Origin: Cinnamomum chago
Lineage: Eukaryota; Streptophyta; Magnoliopsida; Laurales; Lauraceae
Assembly: GCA_038049695.1 (NCBI GenBank)
Contig: CP142458.1
Coordinates: 63,211,501 to 63,275,500, forward strand
Length of the DNA: 64,000 nucleotides
Direction: 5' to 3'
Each line of letters begins with the position of its first letter. Position 1 is the stretch's first letter. The position numbers and the translations under genes were made by a program. The notes beneath the pieces were generated by a model that saw only the letters and a list, made by a program, of their open reading frames with translations, did not search any database and was not told the origin of the DNA. Positions 47,121 to 58,062 of this stretch are shown one piece after another.

Positions 47121-47419
47121 GCCTAAGTGTCTAACTTTTTAAGTTTCAAAATCTATAAATTTCTAACACAATTTAATAAATTTCTATACTTGTTGAAATC
47201 TTGAATTAAAAAAATAATTTTACCTGGCCAGGATAAGTCGAGCCTGCTAAATCATGACTGCCCTCTCCACCGAAATCATGTCTCGCCCTGTGGCCAATGC
47301 CAGCGTCTGGTGCCTGTAATTATTTATTATACAGTTAAAAACAATTAAAAAAAACATAAGTATTGATGCATCAATGACATAATTGATAATTTCGACATAC
47401 AAATTTTTTTTCTTACTAA

Positions 47420-49060
47420 CCTGAGTAGTGGATGGTGGGTCTGAAGCGAGCGAGCCGCGACTCTGTGATAGACGAGCCTCAAGCTCTGCCATCTCCGCTC
47501 TCAACTCGGCTCTCAACTCGGCCCTCATCTCTGCCCTGACCTCATTTGTCACCTCCTCTCTGATCGTATGCCTTGGGAGGAGCTAGCACCGGATGACTCC
47601 GATTGCGCGATGTGCGAGCGTGGAATGCTCGTCCCATACGTGAGCATGTATTCGTGCCTGTCCCGGCCAACGACGGAGTGGAATATCTCATCTCTCCGCG
47701 ATGGCAAACTGCGCTCCTCATCGGGTAACTCCTCCAAGCGTGACTGATACTGGGCCTGCAAAGTTCATTTAGTATATTATCATGCATAACAAGACATAGT
47801 AATAGAAAGATAATTTAAACAGTTCAATATAAAAAATTACGAAGATAGCTGCAACCTGAGGGTGGTGAGGATCTCGAGAACGCATCCAGACGGACATCCT
47901 GTCGACCGGAACACCCTTGGAACGCAACTGTTTGGTGGAGAGTTATATTATTAGTATACTATCATATTGAATGACAAAAACATAAATTACATGTACGATC
48001 TAACTTTTTACCTCGCGGCGGACCTGGGTGATGTGTCGAGTCCCCAACCTGTGTGCGGGACCCTGCATTGCGCGGTTCCGCGCATTCGTAGTAGACACTC
48101 TGTTTTCAATATTTATCAGTCAAAATTTTTGTTAGTTACATTAGTCACTAGTAAATTGTTAAAATTAAAATAAAAAAATTAGAAGTTTCTCACCTGAACC
48201 TCCTCGCTCGTCCAGTACCGGATGAGCTGAGTCCACGGATCAGGGAGAACGCCCTTCGGAACTCGCTCAAGTATGTTGGGTGCATCCTGATGTGGCTTCC
48301 AGTGCTGCATCTTAACTTTATTTTTATGATCTTTCCACATCTTTCGGCACTTCGACATGCAAACTGGCCGGAAGAGCTCAGGACAAGCCCTCAAATTGTC
48401 CTGAAAAGGACAAATAATTTTTCATTAAGTTATGGTTTAAATTAACACATCCTGAGGAGAAATGTTAAATTATTACTTGGACCTGCTGCCAGGTACGATC
48501 TAGTGTGTCGGCCGGGAATGCCTCTCAATTAAGTGTAGTCAAAGGGAATGCATATGGATCCCAGACCATATGTCCCAACTGGCTGATGAGCTGGGGAGCA
48601 TGCGGACCCACCGGATGGTATGTCTCATCAAACTTTACGTCAATGGAATGACCAGAATTCCACGCCCGGATCCCTCTAGCAGGGCCTCTCCCCCTGCTGG
48701 AATATGGTTCCATGCTCGTAGCACCTGTTCAAATTAGAGATAATCTAATTAAATTGAAATAAAATAATTTTCAAGAATTAAAATGTTTTAATTAAATAAA
48801 CTTATACCGGTCTGTGTATCGGCCGATGCAAGCCGAGACGGTGGAGCTGAAGAAGTCGACGCTGAACTTGAAGTTGACGCCGAAGCGCCCACTGGGGTGG
48901 ATGGACTCGGATTAGACGTCGATGGCCTACTCGGTGGGGCCATCGAACTAGACTGGACGACATCCGGCGGTCTAGGCTCCCTAGATGGCATGCTGGCCTG
49001 GGCCTGGCGCAGCAGCTCGTCCATCGTCCGCGAACGAACTCTCCTCTTTCGTCCTGACAT
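47420..49060 (-). pseudogene. TnpA-like gene of CACTA (Transposase_24 type)
   Basis: Plant En/Spm-type accessory protein that binds subterminal repeats. Exons by eye on the minus strand: 48808-49060 (basic start MSGRKRRVRSR, then Ser/Pro-rich), 48477-48724, 48194-48400 (LFRPVCMSKCRKMWKDHKNK, WTQLIRYWTSEEVQ), 48012-48099 (STTNARNRAMQG), about 47845-47930, and 47420-47758, ending in a coiled coil of RAEL/RAEM repeats. The exon 3/exon 4 phase is not resolved. The usual W in the TLNWEAFP segment of exon 2 is replaced by a TGA stop (about 48531), and the last exon contains a frameshift between SQGIRSE and VTNEVRAEM (about 47550). So this copy is broken. Family assignment is from the conserved 'SKCRKMW ... 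VSTTNARNRA' core. Confidence 0.85.
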
Positions 49061-49085
49061 ATCTATTCAAATGTTTGTAAGATAA

Positions 49086-51507
49086 ATTTCATTAAACGAG
49101 ATAATTGAAATTAAACGATCTCTCCTCCCCAGTTTGTTTGTTTGTTTTTTCTTTTCCTTTTTTTTCTTTTTTACTTTTTAGGTTTGCAATCCTGAGGTCA
49201 TAGTACTTTTTAGGTTTCTTGATATAAACAGGTAATATATCAACATATGATCAATCCTTCTACCCTTTTGGACTCACTATTACTTAAACTTGGCACCGAT
49301 CTTATATTCAAGATTGGATTTATTATGGAAAAAAGTAAGAAATGCTACCCAATTAAGTGCTCAAAATTATTTAAATTCTAACTTAAAACATGGGCTAAGA
49401 TGATTGGATAGTCCCCATCTTCTCAAACCTGCAATACCACCGACCACAGACCAGGTAACTAGTTGCTCAACAGTGTTATGGTGGTTGTGGGCACTTATCC
49501 TCCTTTTTATTCAAAACAATAGGTGGTCTCTATACAAAAAGGAAAGGAAAAAAAAAATTTCTCCAAAAAAGGGTTTTGTTCATCTGTTACAAGGTTCAAG
49601 TAGCCCAGATTTTCAAATGCCATGAATGAGATCGCAGCTGGGAAACATTGCAAGGACCATTCCCCATGATATTTGGAGGGAAACCTCTTTCCCCAAATAT
49701 GGTCCAAGGGTTTCCATAGACAAAATGCCAACCAGTCAGCCCACTTGAATTTGGCCATTTGGATGAATGATGTCTGCACTTTCAAAATTATAAACTAAAC
49801 CACGCTCAAAAGCTAACACCTTAGAAGAAGATCTGTACTTAACCAATTCCTTGCAATCAACAATCCCTTTCCACTGGATATCCAAAACAAATGAACAAAA
49901 ACTATGTACAGCAGTCTTTTCCCACCCAAGTAAATCAAGACATGCCAAATCAAGCCAACCAAAAATAAATAAAAAACATCAGAAAACAGAGAAACATACA
50001 GAAAAAGAAGGGGAAGCAAACAAAAACGAAAATAGAAGACAACTCTATACCATAGATCCAAAAGTTTGCCAAACCCAAAAACTCATAGAAAGAAACTGAA
50101 ACACTAAATAGAATCATGGCCCAGTTTGTTTAATCAGTAATGAATTCCTGGGATTTATAAGCAATGTATTTCTATTAAAGTGGATACATGCGAATGATTA
50201 AAGGTGAAATCCAGATTGAACAATCAAATGATATCCCCTTTGATAGAAAAGATTACCAACCCATCACCCATTAAATTACATCACTGATCTCTCCCCCATC
50301 TGCATCTTCACCTTACACGCTTCACAAATCACCTCCTCCTTAATCCTCCTTCCATGAATTCCTAGAAACTCAATACGAACCAAACAAACAGGCCCTGATT
50401 TACATGTAAACCAGGTCACCTGCACTGAGAGTATGAAGAGCCTGTGCCAACAGGCATGAGCCCTAAGTTGTGGTGGTCCACCATGGGTTAAGGGATCAAA
50501 ACCAAATGCTTCTGAAATGCAGTAAGCCTAACCCTTTTGATTGCTGAAAACTGCAAATGTATTTGGTTTTGTGTACACCATCGATATTGAATAAAAAAGT
50601 AATATAGTTACAAAAGTTGGGTATCTAAATTTGCCCAATTTGATCTTGGGGGCATCTTCATCCACTGTTGATACAATCGTGGGACTGCAGAAACATGGAC
50701 ATGTACAGGGATGATATAAATTCTCTTCACAGACAGCACTGATGCAAGCAGGTATTGAAAAAGAAAAAATAGAGGCTATATATTTAGAATTGAAAAATCG
50801 TAATATAATTCTATTTTCATTACAATAACAGCGAGTTATTGGGAGAAAATTGATAATACACATCAGTATCATGATCTCACAACGATCATTCTCTATACAC
50901 CGATGATCCAGTGTATACACCATACATTGGATCATTTCTAGGTAATTTCCTTGCGAAAATTAGAACCCTTGTTCCATGAAACCCAATGTTCACAAAAAAA
51001 GAGATTATTCGCTGGAATTTATGCCTCTCATCACAATCAATAGCTTACAGAAACAAAAGATCAAGACATGAAAGCTAATGATGCACAAGATTATAAATTT
51101 TAAAAACAAAAACGTTAGTTATGCATGTGAACCAAAAAACAGAAGAAGATTTTTTTTATCACTAATCAGAGCGTACGATTTTCTAATCCCATTAAAACTC
51201 AGGAGAAATCCAACGTTTTCACAATTTCTCCAGGGCTAGGGCAAGAAGAAGCGCAAGATGCACATCATCAACATAAAAAAAATCCACAAATCCATCAAAA
51301 CAGAATTTGGGGAAATCTTTTATAATAAAAAACAGCATGAACTGATCTCACTCACTCAAGAACTGAGCTTAAATCTAAGATTCTTCTGGTATGAAACCCC
51401 ATCGAAAGAAAACAATAAACGAAACCCTAACCCTAGAATTCCTTCCAAATCGTTCGTTGAAATGAGATCGATAGAGAGCAGAGTTCTGAGAAGACGAAGA
51501 CTTACTT
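49086..51507 (-). other. Putative long first intron of CACTA transcript
   Basis: Lies between a UTR-like segment ending in a GTAAGT donor at about 51508 and the first TnpA exon. Contains a possible ~280-bp MITE at 50118-50395 but no protein I recognise; frames at 49507-50099 and 50528-50935 look incidental. Confidence 0.4.
50118..50395. mobile_element. Possible Tourist-like MITE
   Basis: Ends GGCCCAGTTTGTTTAAT and (inverted) GGGCCTGTTTGTTTGGTT, with loosely matching inner sequence (TGAATTCCTGGGA versus TTTCTAGGAATTC). No clear TSD. Confidence 0.4.
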
Positions 51508-51890
51508 GGATATGGAGCAGAGAAAAGGGGGAAAAAGACAAGCCCTAGGATTCACTTTTTTTCTAGTGCTTGAAGAGAAGAAATCCAAAGCATTGATTTA
51601 TGGGAAAATCCATGAGTCCTCTGAAATTCTGGGAGAGAGATGGAGAAAGTGGAAAGAGAAGGAATTCTCCCTTTAGCGGAAATGTCTCTCTCGTCGTTCG
51701 TGGCTGCGTAAATAGAGGGAGAGGGAGAGGGAGGGAGAGAGCACCGGTGGCGGCTCCGGCGCAGGCGGGTTCCGGCGGTGTCGTCGCCGGTGCGGCGGGA
51801 GAGAGGAGAAAAAATTGGGAATGAAAAAATGAAGAACAGTGATGGGTTTCGGGGGGGGGGGGGGGGGGGGTTTTAATGGGCTGACCGCTG
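51508..51890 (-). promoter_or_regulatory. Putative CACTA promoter/5' UTR with G20 run
   Basis: GC-rich and purine/pyrimidine-biased leader with a run of 20 G at 51851-51870 next to the subterminal repeats, followed (minus sense) by a UTR-like stretch and a GTAAGT donor. Position between terminus and TnpA gene suggests the element's own promoter region. No clear TATA box. Confidence 0.4.
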
Positions 51891-52191
51891 TTACTGCCGC
51901 TATAGCGGTCGCTAAAGGTCCCTTTTGCGACCCCCTATGGCGGTCGCCTGCATTTTGATGAACCAAACTCATTTTTCTAGTAGTGCAAATTCTTTAGCCA
52001 TATTAACAGCAGTCCTGTCAGACTTCAAACTGTTGTAAAACTCTCATCTTCTTTCTTCATTATATTTTATGAGCAAATTGAAGTGATGTTCATGCCACAC
52101 TACGAATACCAATAGTCACTTTTTCCTTTCTTCCCAAACCTTCGCCCCATCCCTGCCCCATCCCTTGCTTGAAATTATCCTCCAACCATTT

Positions 52192-52443
52192 CTACTTTAT
52201 GGTGAGGCCAATGGTGTCTTTTTCCGGACGTGGGGCAAGACCGAGCAATTCTTTACAGACTTCCGGGACAATGGCATTATTGAAGGTTCTTCCCATAACC
52301 GGTTCACCATCAATAGAGAGGCCATAAATGTATGCAACGTCTTCCAAATTGATCATTGCTTCACCCGTGGGTAGGTGAAATGTATTGGTTTCAGGCCTCC
52401 ACCTTTCTACCAGCCCAGATATTAGAGCATGATCTATCCTCAT
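52192..52443 (-). pseudogene. Plant mobile domain (MAIN-like) fragment
   Basis: Encodes LVERWRPETNTFHLPTGEA followed by INLEDVAYIYGLSIDGEPV, the start of the plant mobile domain (PMD) found in MAIN/MAIL proteins and in some transposons. Only about 75 of several hundred residues are present before a stop, so it is a fragment. Preceding sequence (52491-52886) on the same strand encodes a separate open stretch with no domain I recognise. Confidence 0.75.
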
Positions 52444-52490
52444 ATAGTCTATCTTTGACAGATGTGATAGACTTACATCCCTAACATGCT

Positions 52491-52886
52491 CTAGCTCTCT
52501 GCTTTTCCGTCAAGGCCCATATCTTTTTTGTCTGGGTTGGTATTGATGCATCTATAAGTTCCCGGTTCCACTCTTTTTAATATGGATTTTGAAACATGTG
52601 AGTCTTGATCGTACAATAATTCTCCCTTGTCATCACCCTCGATGTCCTTCACCATCTGTTCAGTTTCACACATTGTAATATAAAGCATGTACAAGTATGA
52701 GTTCACCAACCCACTTGGAAATATATTTCTATATATTTCCATGGCATACAATTTTTTTCTAGCAATGTTAAGATACGATATGGCCTTTTCATCCAATTCA
52801 TGAGTATGGTAAAGATTTTCAAGTGATGTGAATTGTGAACCAATAAGTGAAACCTGTGAAACAAGGACAATAGTCCTTGTGTTCAA
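52491..52886 (-). other. Unidentified open stretch, partly duplicated at 54268-54365
   Basis: 131-codon frame, including FTSLENLYHTHELDEK and LNIARKKLYAMEIYRNIF. About 110 bp of it (52753-52862) recur with few changes at 54268-54365 on the same strand. Could be an exon of the PMD gene or of another captured gene; not recognised. Confidence 0.4.
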
Positions 52887-52942
52887 GATGTAAGGGCCTT
52901 TACATGTTGCTTATAATTCTTATACACCTTTTGTCTCGGCAG

Positions 52943-53735
52943 ATATTGTTCTATTGCCATTTTCCAGACGTGTTGCTGGCACAACACACCACTACACTTT
53001 GAAGGATTTACAGCAAACCAATTGATTTTATTGAGGAAAATACTACTGGTCTGGGTTCATCTTAATTCTTTTTATGGGACTGTTGTTCTCTACTTGTATG
53101 TTTCTCTTTCTAGGGAATGTCTGTGTCTAATGCTTTGTTTTTTATTATTCAATAATACACTTATTGGAAATTTTTATTGGATGACTATTGAATTGGCAGG
53201 TGTGGCAGATTTGGTTCTTGTTAATAGTAGATTTACTACCACCACTTTCAAGATAAAGAGAGGATGGTACCAATCCTTGAACCCTGAACCTCTTGCATGT
53301 ACTCCTAATCATGCAACTAGTGTGACACAAGGAAGATTAGTTACTGCTGCCACTTTTGCTGCTACATTCAAAGAAAAACAATGCACGAGGAGTACGACCA
53401 GTTATTCTTTACTCGGCAGTCAATGTAGAATAGTTTGAAGGCCTTCTGCTTACAAGTAAATGGCATTCTTTTATTCCATTGGCATCCTTTGTGGCTGATC
53501 ATGGGTTTTTTAATATCAAAACAAATTTGAAAGTAATGCATTTAGTTTTTACCTTTTTATTAGGGTCAAAAGTTTTAAAATTTTCTACTGTTCAGGTTGA
53601 ACTTTCTCTTAATCAATCGCTTTGAAAGAAAAAAGAATATTGGCCTGGCAATATCTGCATTTGCAATGCTTCATGCCTTTGAAGGGAACATTCCTCATGG
53701 TCCAAATTCGGCTGAGGTGACATTGACTATTGCAG
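52943..53735 (+). pseudogene. ALG2: ALG2 mannosyltransferase pseudogene, intron-containing
   Basis: ALG2 adds the second and third mannoses to the dolichol-linked N-glycan precursor at the ER. Three exon remnants with introns still in place: 52943-53051 (FYCHFPDVLLAQHTTTL, a TGA stop where the family has Arg, then YSKPIDFIEENTTG), 53200-53420 (VADLVLVNSRFTTTTF, then about 90 bp of inserted sequence, AATFK, then a frameshifted remnant of the 'HARGVRPVILYSAVNVE' segment), and 53596-53735 (NFLLINRFERKKNIGLAISAF ending in LTIAG at a GTAATT donor; here positions, not full sequence, define the exon). Both ends of the gene are missing. Retained introns show it was copied as DNA, not through RNA. Confidence 0.85.
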
Positions 53736-54267
53736 GTAATTGAAATTGGTTGAGATCATTGTTCTACTCACTATGTTTTGTTTTGTTTTGTTTTATATAT
53801 CATTTTTCATTCTTATGGGTAATATAGTAGTTTGCTTTATTGCCTATAGTAGTAACTATAGCATTATTTTTGGGACAAGGCTTTGATGACGTTGATAAGT
53901 GCATTAACTAAATACTAGTAGCATTATTTTTAATTATTTTGAGTTTCAACATTGCATACTAAGAAAATAGTTTTATATATATCTGCTTATATTTATAGAT
54001 GAGATTACTTGTAAATGCCCTCATGTATGAGGATTGGTGTGCTTACTTTTTGTAATATTTGTATTATTGATACAGTTAATAAATGTGAGTAGGGAGGAAA
54101 TGTGAAACAAGCAATAGGAAATGTGACAAGTACTGGTATTCTATGACGGATTGCGTGGATCAAACCTAGAGCTTAGAAGGGTCTCATCACAGAACTAATC
54201 TCATAAAAATAGGAATGCTACAGTTTATTTCCTTGTGTTCTTGTATAAGTGAAACCAGATGAAAGAG

Positions 54268-54365
54268 TTTTTTTTCTAGCAATGTTAAGATACGATATGA
54301 CATTTTCATCTAATTCATGAGTATGGTATAGATTTTCAAGTGATGTGAATTGTGAACCAAGAAAT
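54268..54365 (-). repeat. Duplicate of 52753-52862
   Basis: Shares TAGCAATGTTAAGATACGAT and the following ~80 bp; direct orientation, about 1.5 kb apart. Confidence 0.85.
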
Positions 54366-54499
54366 GGTAGAAGATAGTAAGTCTTTTGCCATGATAATGA
54401 GGGATGACCTCCAATGTCACATTTCATCGAACAAGTAGCGTGCGTGAGTGCAAACAATGTGAAAATGACAAAATGAGAGAATAAAATGAACATAATACG

Positions 54500-54957
54500 T
54501 TACAAAATGAAACAAAATGAAGAACTCACACTCCAAACATACATAATGCTGCGAAAATACAGAATACACATTTCATACTTCACACAATGCATCAAGAACT
54601 CCAAACCAACCATAATGTCCGGAAAAAAATTGCAAAAACGTAGCTAGTGTCACATCCCTTCGCGTTTATGTGCGATATCGGATAAAGGTTGATGGATTAT
54701 AGAGAAGGAAGAAGGTAGATAGAGTGGCGTCGTCGCTCTAGAGAAGAAGGAGAAGTTACAGTCTTGAAAATGGTCAAAATGAGAAGGGCTTGCGGATTTA
54801 TAGGCTAGCGAACAACGGCGCTAGCGTCACTTACCCCAGATTAAAAAAAATAAAACTAAATGTGGTACTAACGAACCACGTTAGTCACTCAAATTTGGCC
54901 ACGACCTTTCCAGATAAATGACTATATTTTGGGATTTTTTAAGTAAAATCCTCTAAA

Positions 54958-54989
<32 letters not shown>

Positions 54990-55309
54990 GTCACTAATAT
55001 TGTTATTATTATATTCTTTCATGCCTAAAACCAAACAACAAAGATCTACAAATGTTCAAACTTCCAAAAAAATTATAATGAACATGAAATAAATCTTTCA
55101 TTTCCATCTCTTTCAAATTGGGTTGGGCACTGTAATCCTCATTTTCTGAGGAGTTTTATTCAATAATTTAATTATCATTTATCAAATACCCAAAATCTCT
55201 TTACTCCGGGTATTTCAATTTAATTCCCGGAGAAACCAGGAAACCCCAAAAAAATAGATAAAATGTAAACGATTATTTGTTATACCCAAAACCATACAAT
55301 GATGCCAAA
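54500..55309 (-). promoter_or_regulatory. Possible minus-strand promoter; (AAT)n
   Basis: On the minus strand CCTATAAATCCGC (about 54795-54810) is followed by a pyrimidine-rich UTR-like stretch, which resembles a plant promoter pointing toward the PMD fragment. An ACTAACG/CGTTAGT inverted pair lies near 54868-54892 and an (AAT)n run at 54958-54989. No protein seen. Confidence 0.35.
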
Positions 55310-55702
55310 TGTTAGAATTTCTATGACGCCAAGATCTCATTGGATACAAACAAATAATACTTAATGTAATTAAAATCATACCTGATTACATAGTTGCGAG
55401 GCTAAATTGAGGAGGGATTGACAACTTCCTTGAACCCTTTTCTTTTCTCTCTCACAAATTGATGGAAGCCAAGAAAACTCACTTAGGCATGGAGTAAGCC
55501 AAGAGATCCTTTTATAGAAAGAGGATCCTCCCATTAAGGTAAGTAATCTAAAATCTCTCCAATCATATCTCTCTAATTGAGCAACTTACAAAGGCAAGTT
55601 TTTAAATCCTTTGACTATGGGGAAAATATCTTTTATTGGATGTTTTCGAACAAAGTGAGCCCATGTGGTCTGGTGGACCACGTACACTCCCTTATTCCAA
55701 CA
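55310..55702 (-). repeat. Solo LTR, same family as 30100-30493
   Basis: 393 bp, TG to CA, colinear with the Copia 3' LTR at 30100-30493. Flanks do not show a matching duplication, so it is old or the flank has changed. Confidence 0.85.
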
Positions 55703-56452
55703 ACCTTTTCACTCAGTCTGAGGGAAAAACCAATCACTAATAACTTGAACAGTTACATGACTTACTCACAGACCATTCCCAAGTTGATCTCAACCTAAGG
55801 ACTGTAGTTCTTCTTGTCAACGACTCGTCGTTTGCCATTTGCCTGTGCTTGAATTAGCAACTCGCCATGATGCCTCTTAAGATGCCTCAATCAACTATGC
55901 AAGAGTAGAAGAGAGTCTTCTTGAACAAGTAGCTCAGATCTGTAGTTGAACTTTCCAAAAGATATTCTCTGGATACTCTAGGTATAGGATGGAGAGAATT
56001 ATCTTCTAGGGTTGCAAATAAGTCTTCAAATAGTTTTTTGAGCAGTGCAATGAGTTTCCAAGACTGATTAGGACTCAACTTGGAAGGAGATAAAATATAG
56101 GTATGTTTCCACACTAGGTGGGTAAACTGACGTGAAGTTGGGTCGACCCATTTTTAAATTGGGTCGACCAACCTGAGGTTCTGCCTTGAAATCACTGAGA
56201 CATCGCCGCCTCTCGCTAGACTCAGTTTCAAGTTGGGTCAACCAATAAGAGGTTTTTTCTCGGCCTTATCTACTTAACTGTGTAGCTTAAGATTCTTCCG
56301 AAAATCTTCAATTTCCTTTTCCAATCAATGTGTTGATCAACGTTACAGTCCAAAACTTAGAAAATAAAAATTACAACTCTATTTGGACTTGAGTTTTGTC
56401 CATTACCCAAGAATTGCCAATAAAAAAATTCAAACACACCCCATTGTAAGAT
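55703..56452. repeat. LTR remnant with TCGACC modules
   Basis: The end near 56385-56436 (GGACTTGAGTTTTGTCCATT...CAAACA) is similar to the end of the LTR at 19290-19345. Holds TTGGGTCGACCCA and TTGGGTCGACCAA near 56140-56170. The part from about 56195 onward is duplicated at 61722. Left end not defined. Confidence 0.6.
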
Positions 56453-56461
56453 TGACTACTT

Positions 56462-57056
56462 TTTTTTTTTTGCTAAAATGTAATTTGTATTAAGAGAAAA
56501 GAGAAGAGAAACAGAGGCTAAGAGCCCAAAAGAAGAAGCTCAGGGAGCAACAGCAAAGAAAGGGGAACCAGCAAACCAGAAGCACAGAACAGCTTAAGAG
56601 TTGGAGAACAAAAAATTACAAAAAGTCTTAAAAGGTCTACCAGAGAAAGGCTTGGAAATCCGCTTGAGAGAGACAGAGAGGAGCTCAGTCAGGAAGAGGA
56701 TGACCTTCACCTGGGAGGCACTGTGGTTGTTAAAAGTGGCTTCATTCCTGCAGTTCCATAATGCAAAAATAGTGGAGAAGAAGATGACAGCGACACCTTT
56801 ACAAGCTAATCTGTCACTGCAATGGGAGAGAGCCTGCCAGATCTTGGAGGGGAGAAGAGGACCGGCAACAGCAATTCCCGCCGAGGAAAGGATCCAATTC
56901 CAGATGTCAGAGGAGAAGGAGCAGAGAAAGAGAAGATGGAGAGTAGACTCTTGCGCTTGGGAGCACAGACTACACCTTGAGGCCATACTGATTCCATAAT
57001 GTTGGAGCCAGAGTTGAGTGGGAGTTTTACCATGCAGGAGCCTCCAGGCAAAGAAG
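56462..57056 (-). mobile_element. 5'-truncated LINE with poly(A) and 9-bp TSD
   Basis: Minus strand: the end of an L1-type ORF2 with the zf-RVT region (FFAWRLLHGKTPTQ, RCSLCSQAQESTLHLLF, WNWILSSAG), then a 3' end and poly(A) (T run at 56462-56471). TGACTACTT is duplicated at 56453-56461 and 57057-57065. The related segment at 61975-61990 has the uninterrupted target, confirming the insertion. Only the last ~165 codons survive; heavy 5' truncation is usual for LINEs. Confidence 0.92.
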
Positions 57057-57186
57057 TGACTACTTGATAAAACAAAAGTGACTAACAAGATTGTCTACTT
57101 GATAAAACCAAAGTGACTAACAAAAACAATGGATAACATTATGTTAGTTTTTTAATAGAGTTTGGATCCCCTACAATCTCCAATAC

Positions 57187-58057
57187 TGTAGGAGATCGAA
57201 CCCGCGCGCACCCGGGGACTCACGGCGTGGCCGCTACCCGCTAGGTGGGGGGTGACCTCTACAGGGGAATAGGCGGGGCCCAGGGCCCCGGGCCTATTGT
57301 ATACACTTCGGGAGACGGACTCCGTAATCATGCATTTGTCCCCCCGTGCATATAGCGACCGGGAGGGGCCTCCCCAGGACTCGAACCCACAACCTCTCCC
57401 TTAAGAGTAAGTTGGGAAGCATCCTGGTACCACTTGGGCTGGGAAGCATCCTGGTACCACTTGGGCTAGAGCCCAAGTGGTACCAGGATGCTTCCCAACT
57501 TACTCTTAAGGGAGAGGTTGTGGGTTCGAGTCCTGGCCTTTTTGTAGGAGATCGAACCCGCGCGCACCCGGGGACTCACGGCGTGGCCGCTACCCGCTAG
57601 GTGGGGGGTGACCTCTACAGGGGAATAGGCGGGGCCCAGGGCCCCGGGCCTATTGTATACACTTCGGGAGACGGACTCCGTAATCATGCATTTGTCCCCC
57701 CGTGCATATAGCGACCGGGAGGGGCCTCCCCAGGACTCGAACCCACAACCTCTCCCTTAAGAGTAAGTTGGGAAGCATCCTGGTACCCTAAAAAAAGGGT
57801 ACCAGGATGCTTCCCAACTTGATGCTTCCCAACTTACTCTTAAGGGAGAGGTTGTGGGTTCGAGTCCTGGGGAGGCCCCTCCCGGTCGCTATATGCACGG
57901 GGGGACAAATGCATGATTACGGAGTCCGTCTCCCGAAGTGTATACAATAGGCCCGGGGCCCTGGGCCCCGCCTATTCCCCTGTAGAGGTCACCCCCCACC
58001 TAGCGGGTAGCGGCCACGCCGTGAGTCCCCGGGTGCGCGCGGGTTCGATCTCCTACA
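57187..58057. mobile_element. Inverted cluster of tRNA-related SINE-like units, TSD AATAC
   Basis: Starts TGTAGGAGATCGAACCCG and ends with its exact inverse; AATAC flanks at 57182-57186 and 58058-58062. Composition: minus unit (57187-57471), truncated plus unit (57472-57542), minus unit (57543-57788), plus unit (57797-58057). In plus sense a unit starts AGCCCAAGTGGTACC (A-box-like) and has GGTTCGAGTCC (B box) about 45 bp later, then a ~190-bp GC-rich body ending CTCCTACA. The long copies look identical over more than 240 bp. The corresponding site at about 62050-62080 is unfilled. Confidence 0.75.
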
Positions 58058-58062
58058 AATAC

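Larger units (their letters stand above)
44534..51985 (-). mobile_element. CACTA (En/Spm) transposon with TnpA-like gene, TSD CAA
   Basis: Both ends read CACTACTAGAAAAA inward; CAA is duplicated at 44531-44533 and 51986-51988. Subterminal zones (44555-44870; 51890-51955) are packed with GCGGTCGCTAA/TTAGCGACCGC, the likely TnpA binding unit. Inside, from the right: UTR-like GC-rich leader, a splice donor near 51508 and a long intron, a TnpA-type gene (47420-49060), and a ~177-bp tandem array (45263-47120). The TnpD-type transposase expected in an autonomous element is absent, so it is non-autonomous although it carries the second gene. About 7.45 kb. Confidence 0.93.

Noticed and set aside
50528-50935. 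135-codon minus-strand frame within the CACTA intron
   Set aside because: No recognisable domain, no supporting splice pattern and atypical composition.
57524-57534. B-box sequence as a possible tRNA gene
   Set aside because: A- and B-box-like motifs are present but no cloverleaf, anticodon arm or acceptor pairing can be made; SINE-like instead.
57294-57687. Several overlapping GC-rich open frames on both strands
   Set aside because: They fall in the inverted SINE-like units, where both strands mirror each other; no coding signal.
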